Shown piece after piece: positions 1-7,359 of a stretch of DNA of 64,000 nt. Origin of the DNA: Acidobacteria bacterium Ga0077534 (lineage in GTDB: Bacteria; Acidobacteriota; Blastocatellia; Pyrinomonadales; Pyrinomonadaceae). The DNA lies in NCBI GenBank assembly GCA_001464455.1, contig LNEI01000002.1, positions 1 to 64,000 on the forward strand. Direction: 5' to 3'. Under the pieces are notes generated by a model. It was not told where the DNA came from, did not search any database, and worked only from the letters and a program-made list of their open reading frames with translations. The translations under genes were made by a program, and so were the position numbers. How positions within the stretch are numbered: the stretch's first letter is position 1; each line of letters opens with the position of its first letter.

Positions 1-126
1 TGGAGCACTCCCTCCACGGGCTGGAGCACTCCCTCCACGGGCTGGAGCCCTCGCTCCACGGGCTGGAGCCCTCGCTCCACGGGCTGGAGCACTCCCTCAA
101 CGGGCTGGAGGCCTCGCTCCACAGCC
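1..126. repeat. 21-bp tandem repeat array, six units, cut by the window edge
   Basis: Six consecutive 21-bp units begin at 1, 22, 43, 64, 85 and 106. Each starts with TGGAG and ends near CTCCACGGGC. TGGAG and CTCCA within a unit are complementary, so every unit can form a small hairpin. Units 1 and 2 are identical, units 3 and 4 are identical, and the last two have drifted. There are no unique spacers, so this is not a CRISPR array. The array probably extends beyond the left edge. Its function is unknown. Confidence 0.9.
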
Positions 127-448
127 CCAAGCCCAAAACCCCAAGCCCTAAGCCCATCCGCTGCAGCATTTACATTTCAAAGACCATAAAAACCGCCAAA
201 ACCCCGACGATTTCCCCCGTGTTCACACATATTTGTCAGAAATAACCCTTTTCTTACGCCAATTTTTCAAAAACCCCCGCCCCAAACCCAACCCCACCCA
301 ACAAACAAGCGCCCCAAACCCACACGGACCCAACCGCACCCCCACCGCCCCGCGTGTTGCCGCTCAAAGAGTGTCGTGAATTGTAAGAATTGTTCGGGAG
401 AAAGAACTTTTATTGCAGCCCCAAGCGATCAGATCTCGCCGCCCCAGG
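127..448. other. Gene-free, C-rich stretch
   Basis: About 320 bases with no credible gene. Roughly 255-360 is strongly C/A-rich on the plus strand, with many CCCCA and CCCAAC runs. Short ORFs here have no start context or recognisable protein. I see no promoter or RNA gene. Confidence 0.6.
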
Positions 449-574
449 CCCGCGTAGCGGGTCACAGCATAAAGCCACGGGTGTAAACCCGTGGATAGGT
501 TGCAACATTGAACAGCAAGACCGCGTAGCGGGCGACAGCAGCTATTCCAGAAACCCTGCCACCCGCCACGCGGG
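449..574. repeat. Cluster of REP-like palindromes
   Basis: Four short perfect or near-perfect palindromes lie within 126 bases: CCCGCGTAGCGGG at 449-461, an 8-bp stem CCACGGGT/ACCCGTGG at 475-494, CCGCGTAGCGGG at 521-532 and CCCGCCACGCGGG at 562-574. Extragenic palindrome clusters of this style are common in Acidobacteriota and Planctomycetes. They lie just downstream of the minus-strand gene at 588-1790 and could stop transcription or protect the mRNA 3' end, but there is no T-tract. Confidence 0.6.
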
Positions 575-587
575 CTTAACAATTAGC

Positions 588-1790
588 TTATTCAAGTCCC
601 CAGATATCGATCGGGGATGGTAAGCCGGCGACTGCGACGTAGGGGACGGTGGGGAAGCGGTAGCGTTTTGAGCGGACAACGATCGTATAAGGCGAGATAT
701 TTGGGACGTACATGAAGATGAAGGTTCCAAAAGAATTCGTGGTCGCAGTTCTCTTGACCCCATCGTCGTCGACGAGTTCGACGATCGCGTTCCTGAGCGC
801 CAGCCCGCCGGGCGTTCGAACTCTTCCCTCGAGATATGCGTAGTAAACTCCGTTATTTACAAATCCTGGCGACCACGCCGCATACGTGGGCTGGCCGCTC
901 GCTGTCGAAGCTCGATATGGCGTCGGAGAGTTCGTAAACGATATCGGGTACAGCCCGACCGGTGCGGTGCTTCGCACCTGAAACGTGACCTTAGCGGGAC
1001 GATAACTAATGACGCTATCGATAAAAGGTGATGTGCCGGTTATCGAGACGCCGAGGCGGCCCTGGGCAACCATGCTCTCATCAAACGTCGCTAAACTCCC
1101 CGGCGGAAGCAGATCTCCGGGACTGGCTGCTCGATATTCTAGAAACTCCGAGTCCCACTGGATCGAAAAGCTGACGTTTGTAGTTCCGTCAAATCCACCG
1201 AAGGCACGTGAATATCGAACGGGGAGAGTTACTGTTCGACCGGCAGTCGCATCTATCTGGCCGACGGACAAAACCATTCCGGGATCTGCGATCCCCATAG
1301 AGGAAAAGGTAAACCCGCTGGTTACGATCGGTCGAGCCTCGTTGTTAAGATCCGTAACGCGGATAGGCGTTGGGGAATTTATGTAATCGATTCGAAGTGG
1401 AAAGACCTCAGGCTGACCGCCCTGCGTGATGACGTTGGCCAAGAGCTTTGAGCCGGGACCGAAGCCTGTTGCGCTCGTCATCGTGATCCCGACGCGCCCC
1501 GCGGCAGTTCTGCTGGAATTGACAGTAATCACAGTATCGGACGGAGAACCCGCAGCCAGATCAACCCTAACGTAGCGAACGTTCGTGCCGATATCCCAGC
1601 CAAGCGAGAAACTGATCGTCCTCTCGCCGCCCTCCGACGTCAGCCGGACAGGAATGATCGTTTGGGCTCCGCTAATGAAATGAAGAGACGTGTCGATCGA
1701 TAATCGAGCCGGCTCCTGCGCCGGCAATACAGACGCGAAGATCAACAAAATGATGAGGACGATACAAGATCTAAGGTTTCGGGAGTTCAT
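588..1790 (-). CDS. Secreted cohesin-like repeat protein with carboxypeptidase-regulatory-like C-terminus
   Basis: The start is the ATG at 1790, 400 codons, chosen because it begins a clear signal peptide (MNSRNLRSC, a hydrophobic stretch, then VLPAQ) and follows GGAG. A longer TTG-initiated reading adds ten residues with no support. After the signal come two similar beta-rich modules of about 140 residues (about 27-165 and 170-310), each with a phrase like F.IQWDSEFLEYR or FSLGWDIG and a late GRVGIT/GRLGVS element, as in cohesin-like domains. The last 80 residues (EGRVRTPGGLALRNAIVEL...) look like a carboxypeptidase-regulatory beta-sandwich. It is probably exported or on the surface. A binding role is inferred from the folds; no ligand is known. 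It stands alone, divergent from ggt. Confidence 0.7.
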   Translation of the reverse strand: MNSRNLRSCIVLIILLIFASVLPAQEPARLSIDTSLHFISGAQTIIPVRLTSEGGERTISFSLGWDIGTNVRYVRVDLAAGSPSDTVITVNSSRTAAGRVGITMTSATGFGPGSKLLANVITQGGQPEVFPLRIDYINSPTPIRVTDLNNEARPIVTSGFTFSSMGIADPGMVLSVGQIDATAGRTVTLPVRYSRAFGGFDGTTNVSFSIQWDSEFLEYRAASPGDLLPPGSLATFDESMVAQGRLGVSITGTSPFIDSVISYRPAKVTFQVRSTAPVGLYPISFTNSPTPYRASTASGQPTYAAWSPGFVNNGVYYAYLEGRVRTPGGLALRNAIVELVDDDGVKRTATTNSFGTFIFMYVPNISPYTIVVRSKRYRFPTVPYVAVAGLPSPIDIWGLE

Positions 1791-1960
1791 TATGCCTTCT
1801 CCTATAAAACCGGCTGCCAAAAATTACGAGGCCAAAGTGACCAAAGTCGGGATTTAGGAAGAGGATAACATGGAATCGTGGGGAAGCGCGCAGTTTCTTG
1901 TCCATGACCTTCAGTCGGCCGTATTTGTCGCGATATGGAAGTTTTGTTATCTTTCGGGTT

Positions 1961-3697
1961 ATGAGAAATATCCTGACTCAGCGATTGGCCGCTTTGGTTG
2001 TTTTGGCGGCGTTTGTTTTTTCGTTTGCTCCGGTCGGTGCTCCTGTTTATGCGGCTTATCCTGAGCCGGTTCGCGGGAAGCGGGCGATGGTGGCTTCGCA
2101 GCATGAGTTGGCTTCGAAGATCGGGGCTGATGTGATGAAGCGGGGCGGGAACGCGGTGGATGCGGCGATCGCGGTGGGGATCGCTCTGGCGGTGGTCTAT
2201 CCCGAGGCGGGAAACATCGGCGGCGGCGGGTTTATGGTGATCAGGAACGCGAAGGGCGAGAACTTTGCGATCGATTACCGCGAAATGGCCCCAAAAGCGG
2301 CGACGCGGGACGTTTTTGTTGATAAGGACGGCAATCTGATACGCGGCGAAGGCGGTTCGACGATCGGGTATCGGGCTTCGGGTGTACCGGGGACTTTGGC
2401 GGGGTTTGATCTGGCGTTTAGGAAGTATGGTTCGGGCAAGATCACTTGGGCGGAGCTTGTGCGTCCGGCCCGCTTGCTGGCTGAGAACGGCTACATTCTG
2501 TCGCACCGTTTAGCCGAACTCGCAAAAGCGTACCGCGAACACCTTGCGAAATACCCCGACAGCAACCGCATCTTCCTTAACAACGGTAAGTATTACCAGG
2601 AGGGCGACCTGTTCAAGCAGCCCGAACTCGCCCAGACGCTCGGCCGTATCGAAAAGCAGGGAGCGAAGGAATTCTATACCGGCCAGACCGCCCGCATGAT
2701 CGCCGACGACATGAAGGCGAACAACGGCCTCATCACCCTCGAAGACCTCAAGAACTACGTCGCGAAGGAACGCACGCCGCTTAAAGGCACTTATCGCGGG
2801 CACGAGATCATTTCGATGCCGCCGCCGAGTTCGGGCGGGGTTGTCATGATGCAGGTTTTGAACATGCTCGAGGCATACGATATTCGCAAACTGCAATCGA
2901 ATTCTGCGGCGAAGTACCACTTATATATAGAGGCTTCACGGCGGGCTTTTGCGGATCGGGCCGAGTTCATGGCCGATCCGGATTTTGCCAATGTGCCGAC
3001 GTTTGGGCTGATCGATAAGAAATACGCAGAACAGCGTCGGGCTTCGATAAATGAACGCAAGGCTTCGAGCAGCCGCGATATCAAGTTCGGCGAGCCGGCC
3101 GGGGCCGAGTCGATGGACACGACGCACTACACCGTCGTCGATCCGTCAGGGATGGTCGTCTCAAACACCTACACGATCAACGACCTTTACGGCTCGCGGG
3201 TGACGATAAAGGGAACCGGCGTGCTGATGAATGACGAGATGGACGATTTTGCTGCTCGTCCCGGCAGGCCAAACCTGTTCGGGCTGGTCCAGGGTGAGCG
3301 AAACAAGGTCGAAGGCGGTAAGCGGCCTCTGTCGTCGATGACGCCGACGATCGTTTTGCGCAAAGATGGCTCGGTGTGGTTCGCTCTCGGAGCTCGCGGC
3401 GGGCCGCGGATCATCTCCGCTGTGATGCAGTCCATCATTAACGTGATCGACCACGATATGGACATCCAGGAAGCGATCGATGCCCCGCGTGTTCATCATC
3501 AGTGGCTACCTGACGAGGTCCTGCATGAGACGTACGGGCTTTCACCGGACACGATCTCGATCCTGACCGGATTCGGTCACAAACTCGCGACAAACACGGG
3601 AAATATCGCCTCGGCGACCGGAATTATGATAGACGAAAAGGGCGTGCGTTTGGGTGCAATCGATTCGCGAAGTGATGGGCTGGCGGTTGGGTTTTAG
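1961..3697 (+). CDS. ggt: Gamma-glutamyltransferase (glutathione hydrolase), exported
   Basis: A 578-residue precursor of the Ntn-hydrolase family that cleaves gamma-glutamyl bonds of glutathione and related peptides in the periplasm. The ATG at 1961 is preferred over an upstream TTG because it starts a signal peptide (MRNILTQRLAALVV... to PVYAAYP). The autoprocessing site reads MDTTHYTVVD: Thr387 should become the N-terminal nucleophile of the small subunit. Further family signatures are PLSSMTPT and GARGGPRIISAVMQ. Length and order match the E. coli enzyme. Its stop codon overlaps that of the convergent zinc-ribbon gene by four bases (3694-3697). Confidence 0.95.
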   Translation: MRNILTQRLAALVVLAAFVFSFAPVGAPVYAAYPEPVRGKRAMVASQHELASKIGADVMKRGGNAVDAAIAVGIALAVVYPEAGNIGGGGFMVIRNAKGENFAIDYREMAPKAATRDVFVDKDGNLIRGEGGSTIGYRASGVPGTLAGFDLAFRKYGSGKITWAELVRPARLLAENGYILSHRLAELAKAYREHLAKYPDSNRIFLNNGKYYQEGDLFKQPELAQTLGRIEKQGAKEFYTGQTARMIADDMKANNGLITLEDLKNYVAKERTPLKGTYRGHEIISMPPPSSGGVVMMQVLNMLEAYDIRKLQSNSAAKYHLYIEASRRAFADRAEFMADPDFANVPTFGLIDKKYAEQRRASINERKASSSRDIKFGEPAGAESMDTTHYTVVDPSGMVVSNTYTINDLYGSRVTIKGTGVLMNDEMDDFAARPGRPNLFGLVQGERNKVEGGKRPLSSMTPTIVLRKDGSVWFALGARGGPRIISAVMQSIINVIDHDMDIQEAIDAPRVHHQWLPDEVLHETYGLSPDTISILTGFGHKLATNTGNIASATGIMIDEKGVRLGAIDSRSDGLAVGF

Positions 3698-4233
3698 CTT
3701 GCCTCTTCTTTTTCGAGCAGTTTTGTCGTGCTGTCGGTGACGCTGTGGGGTTCGAGCTCATTCGTTGTTCGCCAGCCTCCCGGAGCAGGTGCTGCGTAAA
3801 CGGAAGCTGGGATCGACTGGGAAGCAGGGAGCTGGTCATGCGACCGCGTGAAAGCTAAGGGCGATTCGTCTGGCGTCCTCGACGTTCCGGTTTCGCCCGA
3901 CAAGAACATCGCGGAATACGCGATCCGCAGCATTCCACTGCCGACAAGCAGGATCGTCGCGAAGATAGGCAAGATCGGAGTTTGAGCCTGAAACAGAATT
4001 GTGATCAGCGTCAGGATCGGCACGATCAGCAGAGAGGTTAGTATTATGAACGCACCTTGCCTTATCCCCCGCGAACGCTCTGACGGACCGTTGCGTCTGG
4101 CTGATGCATCAGGGCGAGGAATGAGCCCGCCATTGGAGAGCAGTTCGGCGGTTCCGGTCAGCAAAAAACCGCATCGCGAACAAAAGCTCGTTTCAGTCGA
4201 AAGTCTCTGCTGGCCGCACTGAGGGCAAAACAT
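3694..4233 (-). CDS. Zinc-ribbon membrane protein, paralogue A
   Basis: 179 residues. The N-terminus is a four-Cys zinc ribbon (C3, C6, C18, C21; MFCPQCGQQ...FCSRCG). Two membrane segments lie at about 61-81 and 87-110, followed by a soluble tail ending in a conserved element SVTDSTTKLLEKEE. It lies 2 bp downstream of a paralogue with the same plan, so the pair is a tandem duplication and probably one transcript. Cytoplasmic zinc ribbon plus membrane hairpin is a common acidobacterial arrangement, but no biochemical role is known to me. Confidence 0.75.
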   Translation of the reverse strand: MFCPQCGQQRLSTETSFCSRCGFLLTGTAELLSNGGLIPRPDASARRNGPSERSRGIRQGAFIILTSLLIVPILTLITILFQAQTPILPIFATILLVGSGMLRIAYSAMFLSGETGTSRTPDESPLAFTRSHDQLPASQSIPASVYAAPAPGGWRTTNELEPHSVTDSTTKLLEKEEAS

Positions 4234-4235
4234 GG

Positions 4236-4793
4236 CTATTTCAGTTCTTCCTTGTCGAGCAAACGAGTAGTGCTTTCGGTTACGCTTGCGGGTTGCAGGT
4301 CATTCGTATCACGCCAGCTTCCCGCGATCGGCGGACCGTACGTCGACGCCGGTATGGATTGTTGCGGTGGAAGTGCGGACTGCGGAGCGTGAGTCTGGCC
4401 CTGGTAGTTCGGAACTTGATTCGGCGGAGCGATCATACCGGGCATCAGCGGAGCGGCGGACCGATCTTTCGGAAAGAACAGGAACGCGGAGATCATCATT
4501 ATCAGACCGCCGAAAATGCCCAATACCGCTGAGACGCCGGCAAGTTCCTCAACATCAACAATTCCCCAAAAGGGAGCCATTATAAAAAGAAAAAACAAAA
4601 ACCAGATAAGGCTGAAGCCGAGTACGTTCTTGCGGGAAAAAAGAGGCTTTTTCTTTTTGTGGAGCTCGGCCAGCTGCGGCAGGTAACCGCCGTGAGCAAC
4701 AACCTCAGATACGAGGCCCAGCGGCATTCCGCATCGTGAGCAGAACTTCGTTTCATTCGATATTTGTTGCTGTCCGCAGCTGGGGCAATGCAT
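4236..4793 (-). CDS. Zinc-ribbon membrane protein, paralogue B
   Basis: 185 residues with Cys at 3, 6, 18 and 21 (MHCPSCGQQQ...FCSRCG), a Lys-rich stretch near 46-50, two membrane segments at about 57-78 and 86-107, and a Pro/Gln-rich tail ending SVTESTTRLLDKEE. The tail segment (SIPAS-x-Y...G-x-WR-x-TN-x-L-x-P-x-SVT) is shared with the downstream paralogue although the middle of the proteins has diverged, so the tail is likely the functional part. It is first in a two-gene minus-strand unit. Function unknown. Confidence 0.75.
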   Translation of the reverse strand: MHCPSCGQQQISNETKFCSRCGMPLGLVSEVVAHGGYLPQLAELHKKKKPLFSRKNVLGFSLIWFLFFLFIMAPFWGIVDVEELAGVSAVLGIFGGLIMMISAFLFFPKDRSAAPLMPGMIAPPNQVPNYQGQTHAPQSALPPQQSIPASTYGPPIAGSWRDTNDLQPASVTESTTRLLDKEELK

Positions 4794-5020
4794 GTGGCTT
4801 TCTCCGTTTAGATGGTAGACCCAAATCCTAACGAATTCTTACACGAAAAAGTTCTGGTTGCAATAATTCAGCCAAACGGTCGTGGGACTAGCTCAAATAG
4901 CCGGACGGTCTGCTCGCGTCTTCTCTTCGCGAACTCCGCGAGGAATTCTCTGGCAAACTCTTCACCTCGGATTCCACGCTGAGGACACGGAGTAGGAAGC
5001 GGAGATCGCCGAGACGTAGT
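4794..5020. other. Intergenic region, no gene seen
   Basis: This lies between the start of the zinc-ribbon pair and the end of the DinB-like gene, all on the minus strand, so it should hold the promoter of the zinc-ribbon genes. I could not fix a convincing -35/-10 pair. A purine/pyrimidine-biased stretch around 4915-4990 resembles fragmentary intergenic sequence and encodes nothing recognisable. Confidence 0.4.
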
Positions 5021-5497
5021 CTAGAGACGGGGCGGCTTTTCACCTGTCATCATCTGAAAAACGGCAAAGGCGCGACCCTGATAGTGGTTTGCTCTGGCGA
5101 GCGTTTGTGTGAGCAACTCAAAAAGCGATGTCATCTTTACAGGAGCCGGGAATTCGCGGTTCAGGTCATCGTCAGTCGTCAGCAGTTCGAATCCTTTCTG
5201 CCTAGTCGCTTCAACCTCGTCGAGATATTCTGCCACGCCAGCGATCGTCGCAAGCTTTTCCGGCAAGGTCCATTCGAAAGGGTCGTCCCAAAGCCTTGTC
5301 GTGATCCCGCCAAACGTCTGCTCGACCATCGCCGCAGAGCGGACGATACATTCTCCGCATGAGAGTAGATCGATCGTGGATGTAGTCTTGCGCGGAGATG
5401 CGAAGAGTGATTCGCCGGTGAGCTTTTCGAGCAATTTTCGCGAGCTACGATCGACGGCGAGGAATTGTTCGTCGAGCGTTGAAATGAGACTTGGCAT
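5021..5497 (-). CDS. Probable DinB-like four-helix protein
   Basis: 158 residues, predicted all-helical and cytoplasmic. A late ARANHYQGRAFAVFQMM segment resembles the last helix of DinB/YfiT-type four-helix bundles, where an H-x-x-H/Q-G pattern contributes a metal ligand. There is an early Cys pair region (SCGEC, near residue 46-50). Family members are metal-dependent thiol transferases or uncharacterised. The call rests on overall pattern rather than a complete motif, so it is only moderately sure. A terminator of the upstream lipoprotein gene sits directly before it, so it is probably transcribed from its own promoter or by readthrough. Confidence 0.45.
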   Translation of the reverse strand: MPSLISTLDEQFLAVDRSSRKLLEKLTGESLFASPRKTTSTIDLLSCGECIVRSAAMVEQTFGGITTRLWDDPFEWTLPEKLATIAGVAEYLDEVEATRQKGFELLTTDDDLNREFPAPVKMTSLFELLTQTLARANHYQGRAFAVFQMMTGEKPPRL

Positions 5498-5500
5498 AAG

Positions 5501-5526
5501 AAAAAAGGCCGATCAGGAACGGCCTT
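5501..5526 (-). terminator. Intrinsic terminator after the small lipoprotein gene
   Basis: On the minus strand AAGGCCG and CGGCCTT form a 7-bp stem (loop TTCCTGAT), followed directly by a run of T. It lies about 30 bases beyond the stop of the lipoprotein gene (5557) and just upstream of the DinB-like start. Confidence 0.8.
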
Positions 5527-5556
5527 ACTATAGCTTACGCTAATCGGCGGAACAAG

Positions 5557-5931
5557 CTAACGCTTTCCATATCGGCGGTCCTTTTCATACATTCCGAGGC
5601 CGTAGTTTCTGCCTTTCCAGTTGATGCCGGTGCCGACCCTTCCTTTGACGCCGACTTCCGCACCCCTAGACGGGACATTGCCTTCAGTTACGAGTATCCA
5701 CATCGAACCCGTTCCGTCGTCGATCTTGTAGGCGCCGCCGCCGATATTGGTTCCCGGAATGGAAAGCCCATAGCTGTCCCTGACCGTTCCGGCGACCACG
5801 ACTTCCTTATTCTGGTACTTTCCCGGATTTCGTTCGATGTCCGCTATACTGACACGATCTGGGCAAGCCGCGGTAAGCAGTGCCGAAGCAACTATCGCGG
5901 CAGTTAAAAGAACTGTCTTTATTGATGTCAT
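5557..5931 (-). CDS. Small OB-fold-like lipoprotein
   Basis: 124 residues from the ATG at 5931, chosen over an upstream start because it gives a compact lipoprotein signal (MTSIKTVLL...ALLTAAC, Cys23 lipidated). The mature part reads like a single small beta-barrel: SIADIERNPGKYQNKEVVVAGTV, then a YKIDDGTGSMWI phrase and VGVKGRVGTG. 'Nucleic-acid-binding OB-fold' lipoproteins of this type are widespread, and substrates are unknown. It is likely anchored in the periplasm. A minus-strand terminator follows, so it is monocistronic. Confidence 0.65.
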   Translation of the reverse strand: MTSIKTVLLTAAIVASALLTAACPDRVSIADIERNPGKYQNKEVVVAGTVRDSYGLSIPGTNIGGGAYKIDDGTGSMWILVTEGNVPSRGAEVGVKGRVGTGINWKGRNYGLGMYEKDRRYGKR

Positions 5932-6071
5932 AGTTAACCTCGCAGCCAAAAAACGGGAAGAGCGAAACCACCACTAATGATTCAATTCGGCGGCGAAAGT
6001 TTGCCATATATTTGCCGATTTGCGATTCTAAGCGCGGTAGCACTTCTCAATCTATTATTGGCGAACGAGAA

Positions 6072-7157
6072 ATGAGCGAAGACTCTGGTTTCGAACCATT
6101 AGAGGATGTTTCGTTCTGTTCGAGTATTCAGGACGACGTCTGGCACAACCTGGCGGGGCCGAATGCCTTTGAAAGCTGGCATTTCGACGCCGTTTCCGAT
6201 GATGGGCGCGAGGCGCTGGTGATAGCGTTTTACGACAACTACGTGCTGTCGCCTCGATTTATCCTCAATTCGACAATCGCCGAAAATGTCACGCGTTCCG
6301 GCCGGCATAGGTTTCCGGCGGTTTCCTTTGTTTATGCGGTGGACGGCAAACCGGTTCTCGGCTCGGTGAACGAGTTCGTCGAGGCAGATTTTCGGGCGGA
6401 CGGCATAAAAGGCTGCGGTATCGGCGGATCTTCATTTCATATCGAAAAAGCAGACTATGGATCAGGTTTTGTAGTATCGATCGACCTTCTCACGGTTCGC
6501 GGACGTCGGATCAAAGCCGAGCTTGAGTGGCTTTTGATAGAAAACGATCTGACCGGAAAGCTCGAAAAGCGAACAAATGCAGTATGGAACGCTGTCGCGC
6601 CACGGGCCGATGTTAGCGGAAAGATCCTGCTCATAGGTAAAACCGGGAAGATCAGAAGAACCGTTAATTTTCGCGGTACTGGCTATCACGATCAGGTTTC
6701 GAGCGCGAATGTACATTATCGTGACCTTAGTTCACGAATGTGGGGGCGCGCACATTTTGTCGATTCGACCATGGTCTTCGACCGTCTCGGGGGCGTTCAG
6801 AATCGCTCGGCAGCTGGTAAGTTCTACCTGATCAGGGACGGAAGGATCGAAGAGCGCGAGGCCTCGTGCGAAACCACGGAGTATGCTCGCGATCGATGGG
6901 GCTTGCTTATACCGAGGCGCATTACCTTTGTAAGCGAGGATAATATTCGGATCCGCATCAAGCCGATGGTCGCATTCAGTTCAGGCTTCACGGAAGTGAA
7001 AATGCTGAGCGAGATAACACTTAGCATGCGCGACGGTAAGGCGAGAAAAACGACCGGGATAACGCAGTTCGTTGATCCTCGTAAGCTTAAGAACAGGCTG
7101 ATGAGATGGTTGTCGGATCTGAGGATCGGAAAGAAAGACCGGTCGCCACGCTTCTAA
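6072..7157 (+). CDS. CrtC-like lipocalin-domain protein (carotenoid 1,2-hydratase family)
   Basis: 361 residues from ATG 6072 (GAGAA just upstream). A TTG-started extension to 6012 is not supported. The N-terminal half has WHFDAVSDDGREALVIAFYD and YVLSPRF, and the second half GTGYHDQV and a WGRAHF phrase. These are hallmarks of the AttH/CrtC double-lipocalin family, which includes carotenoid 1,2-hydratases. No carotenoid genes lie nearby and there is no signal peptide, so the substrate is open. It stands alone, divergent from the lipoprotein gene and convergent with tRNA-Glu. Confidence 0.65.
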   Translation: MSEDSGFEPLEDVSFCSSIQDDVWHNLAGPNAFESWHFDAVSDDGREALVIAFYDNYVLSPRFILNSTIAENVTRSGRHRFPAVSFVYAVDGKPVLGSVNEFVEADFRADGIKGCGIGGSSFHIEKADYGSGFVVSIDLLTVRGRRIKAELEWLLIENDLTGKLEKRTNAVWNAVAPRADVSGKILLIGKTGKIRRTVNFRGTGYHDQVSSANVHYRDLSSRMWGRAHFVDSTMVFDRLGGVQNRSAAGKFYLIRDGRIEEREASCETTEYARDRWGLLIPRRITFVSEDNIRIRIKPMVAFSSGFTEVKMLSEITLSMRDGKARKTTGITQFVDPRKLKNRLMRWLSDLRIGKKDRSPRF

Positions 7158-7173
7158 GACAATTTGAAAGGGT

Positions 7174-7248
7174 TGGTAGCGCCTACGGGAGTCGAACCCG
7201 TCTTTCAAGAATGAGAATCTTACGTCCTAACCGATAGACGAAGGCGCC
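7174..7248 (-). tRNA. tRNA-Glu (anticodon CTC)
   Basis: On the minus strand the acceptor stem GGCGCCT pairs with AGGCGCT (one G-U). The anticodon stem TAAGA/TCTTG encloses loop TTCTCAT, giving CTC. The T-arm is ACGGG-TTCGACT-CCCGT. The discriminator A and a genome-encoded CCA are present. Confidence 0.95.
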
Positions 7249-7298
7249 AAAAGACAATCGAAAGTATAGCCAAAGCGTTAACCAAATACAAGCCTTCC

Positions 7299-7327
7299 TT
7301 GACCTTATACCCGCCGCTTCCTAAACT
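7299..7327 (+). promoter_or_regulatory. Probable sigma-70-type promoter of aconitase
   Basis: TTGACC at 7299-7304 and TAAACT at 7322-7327 are separated by 17 bases, about 30 bases before the aconitase ATG. It is in the right place and orientation in the gap after tRNA-Glu. Confidence 0.5.
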
Positions 7328-7359
7328 ATTCTGTTAGGCTTAAAACACGCTAATTACCT

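Noticed and set aside
1-126. CRISPR-like array at the left edge
   Set aside because: Units are directly joined with no spacers and vary between each other.
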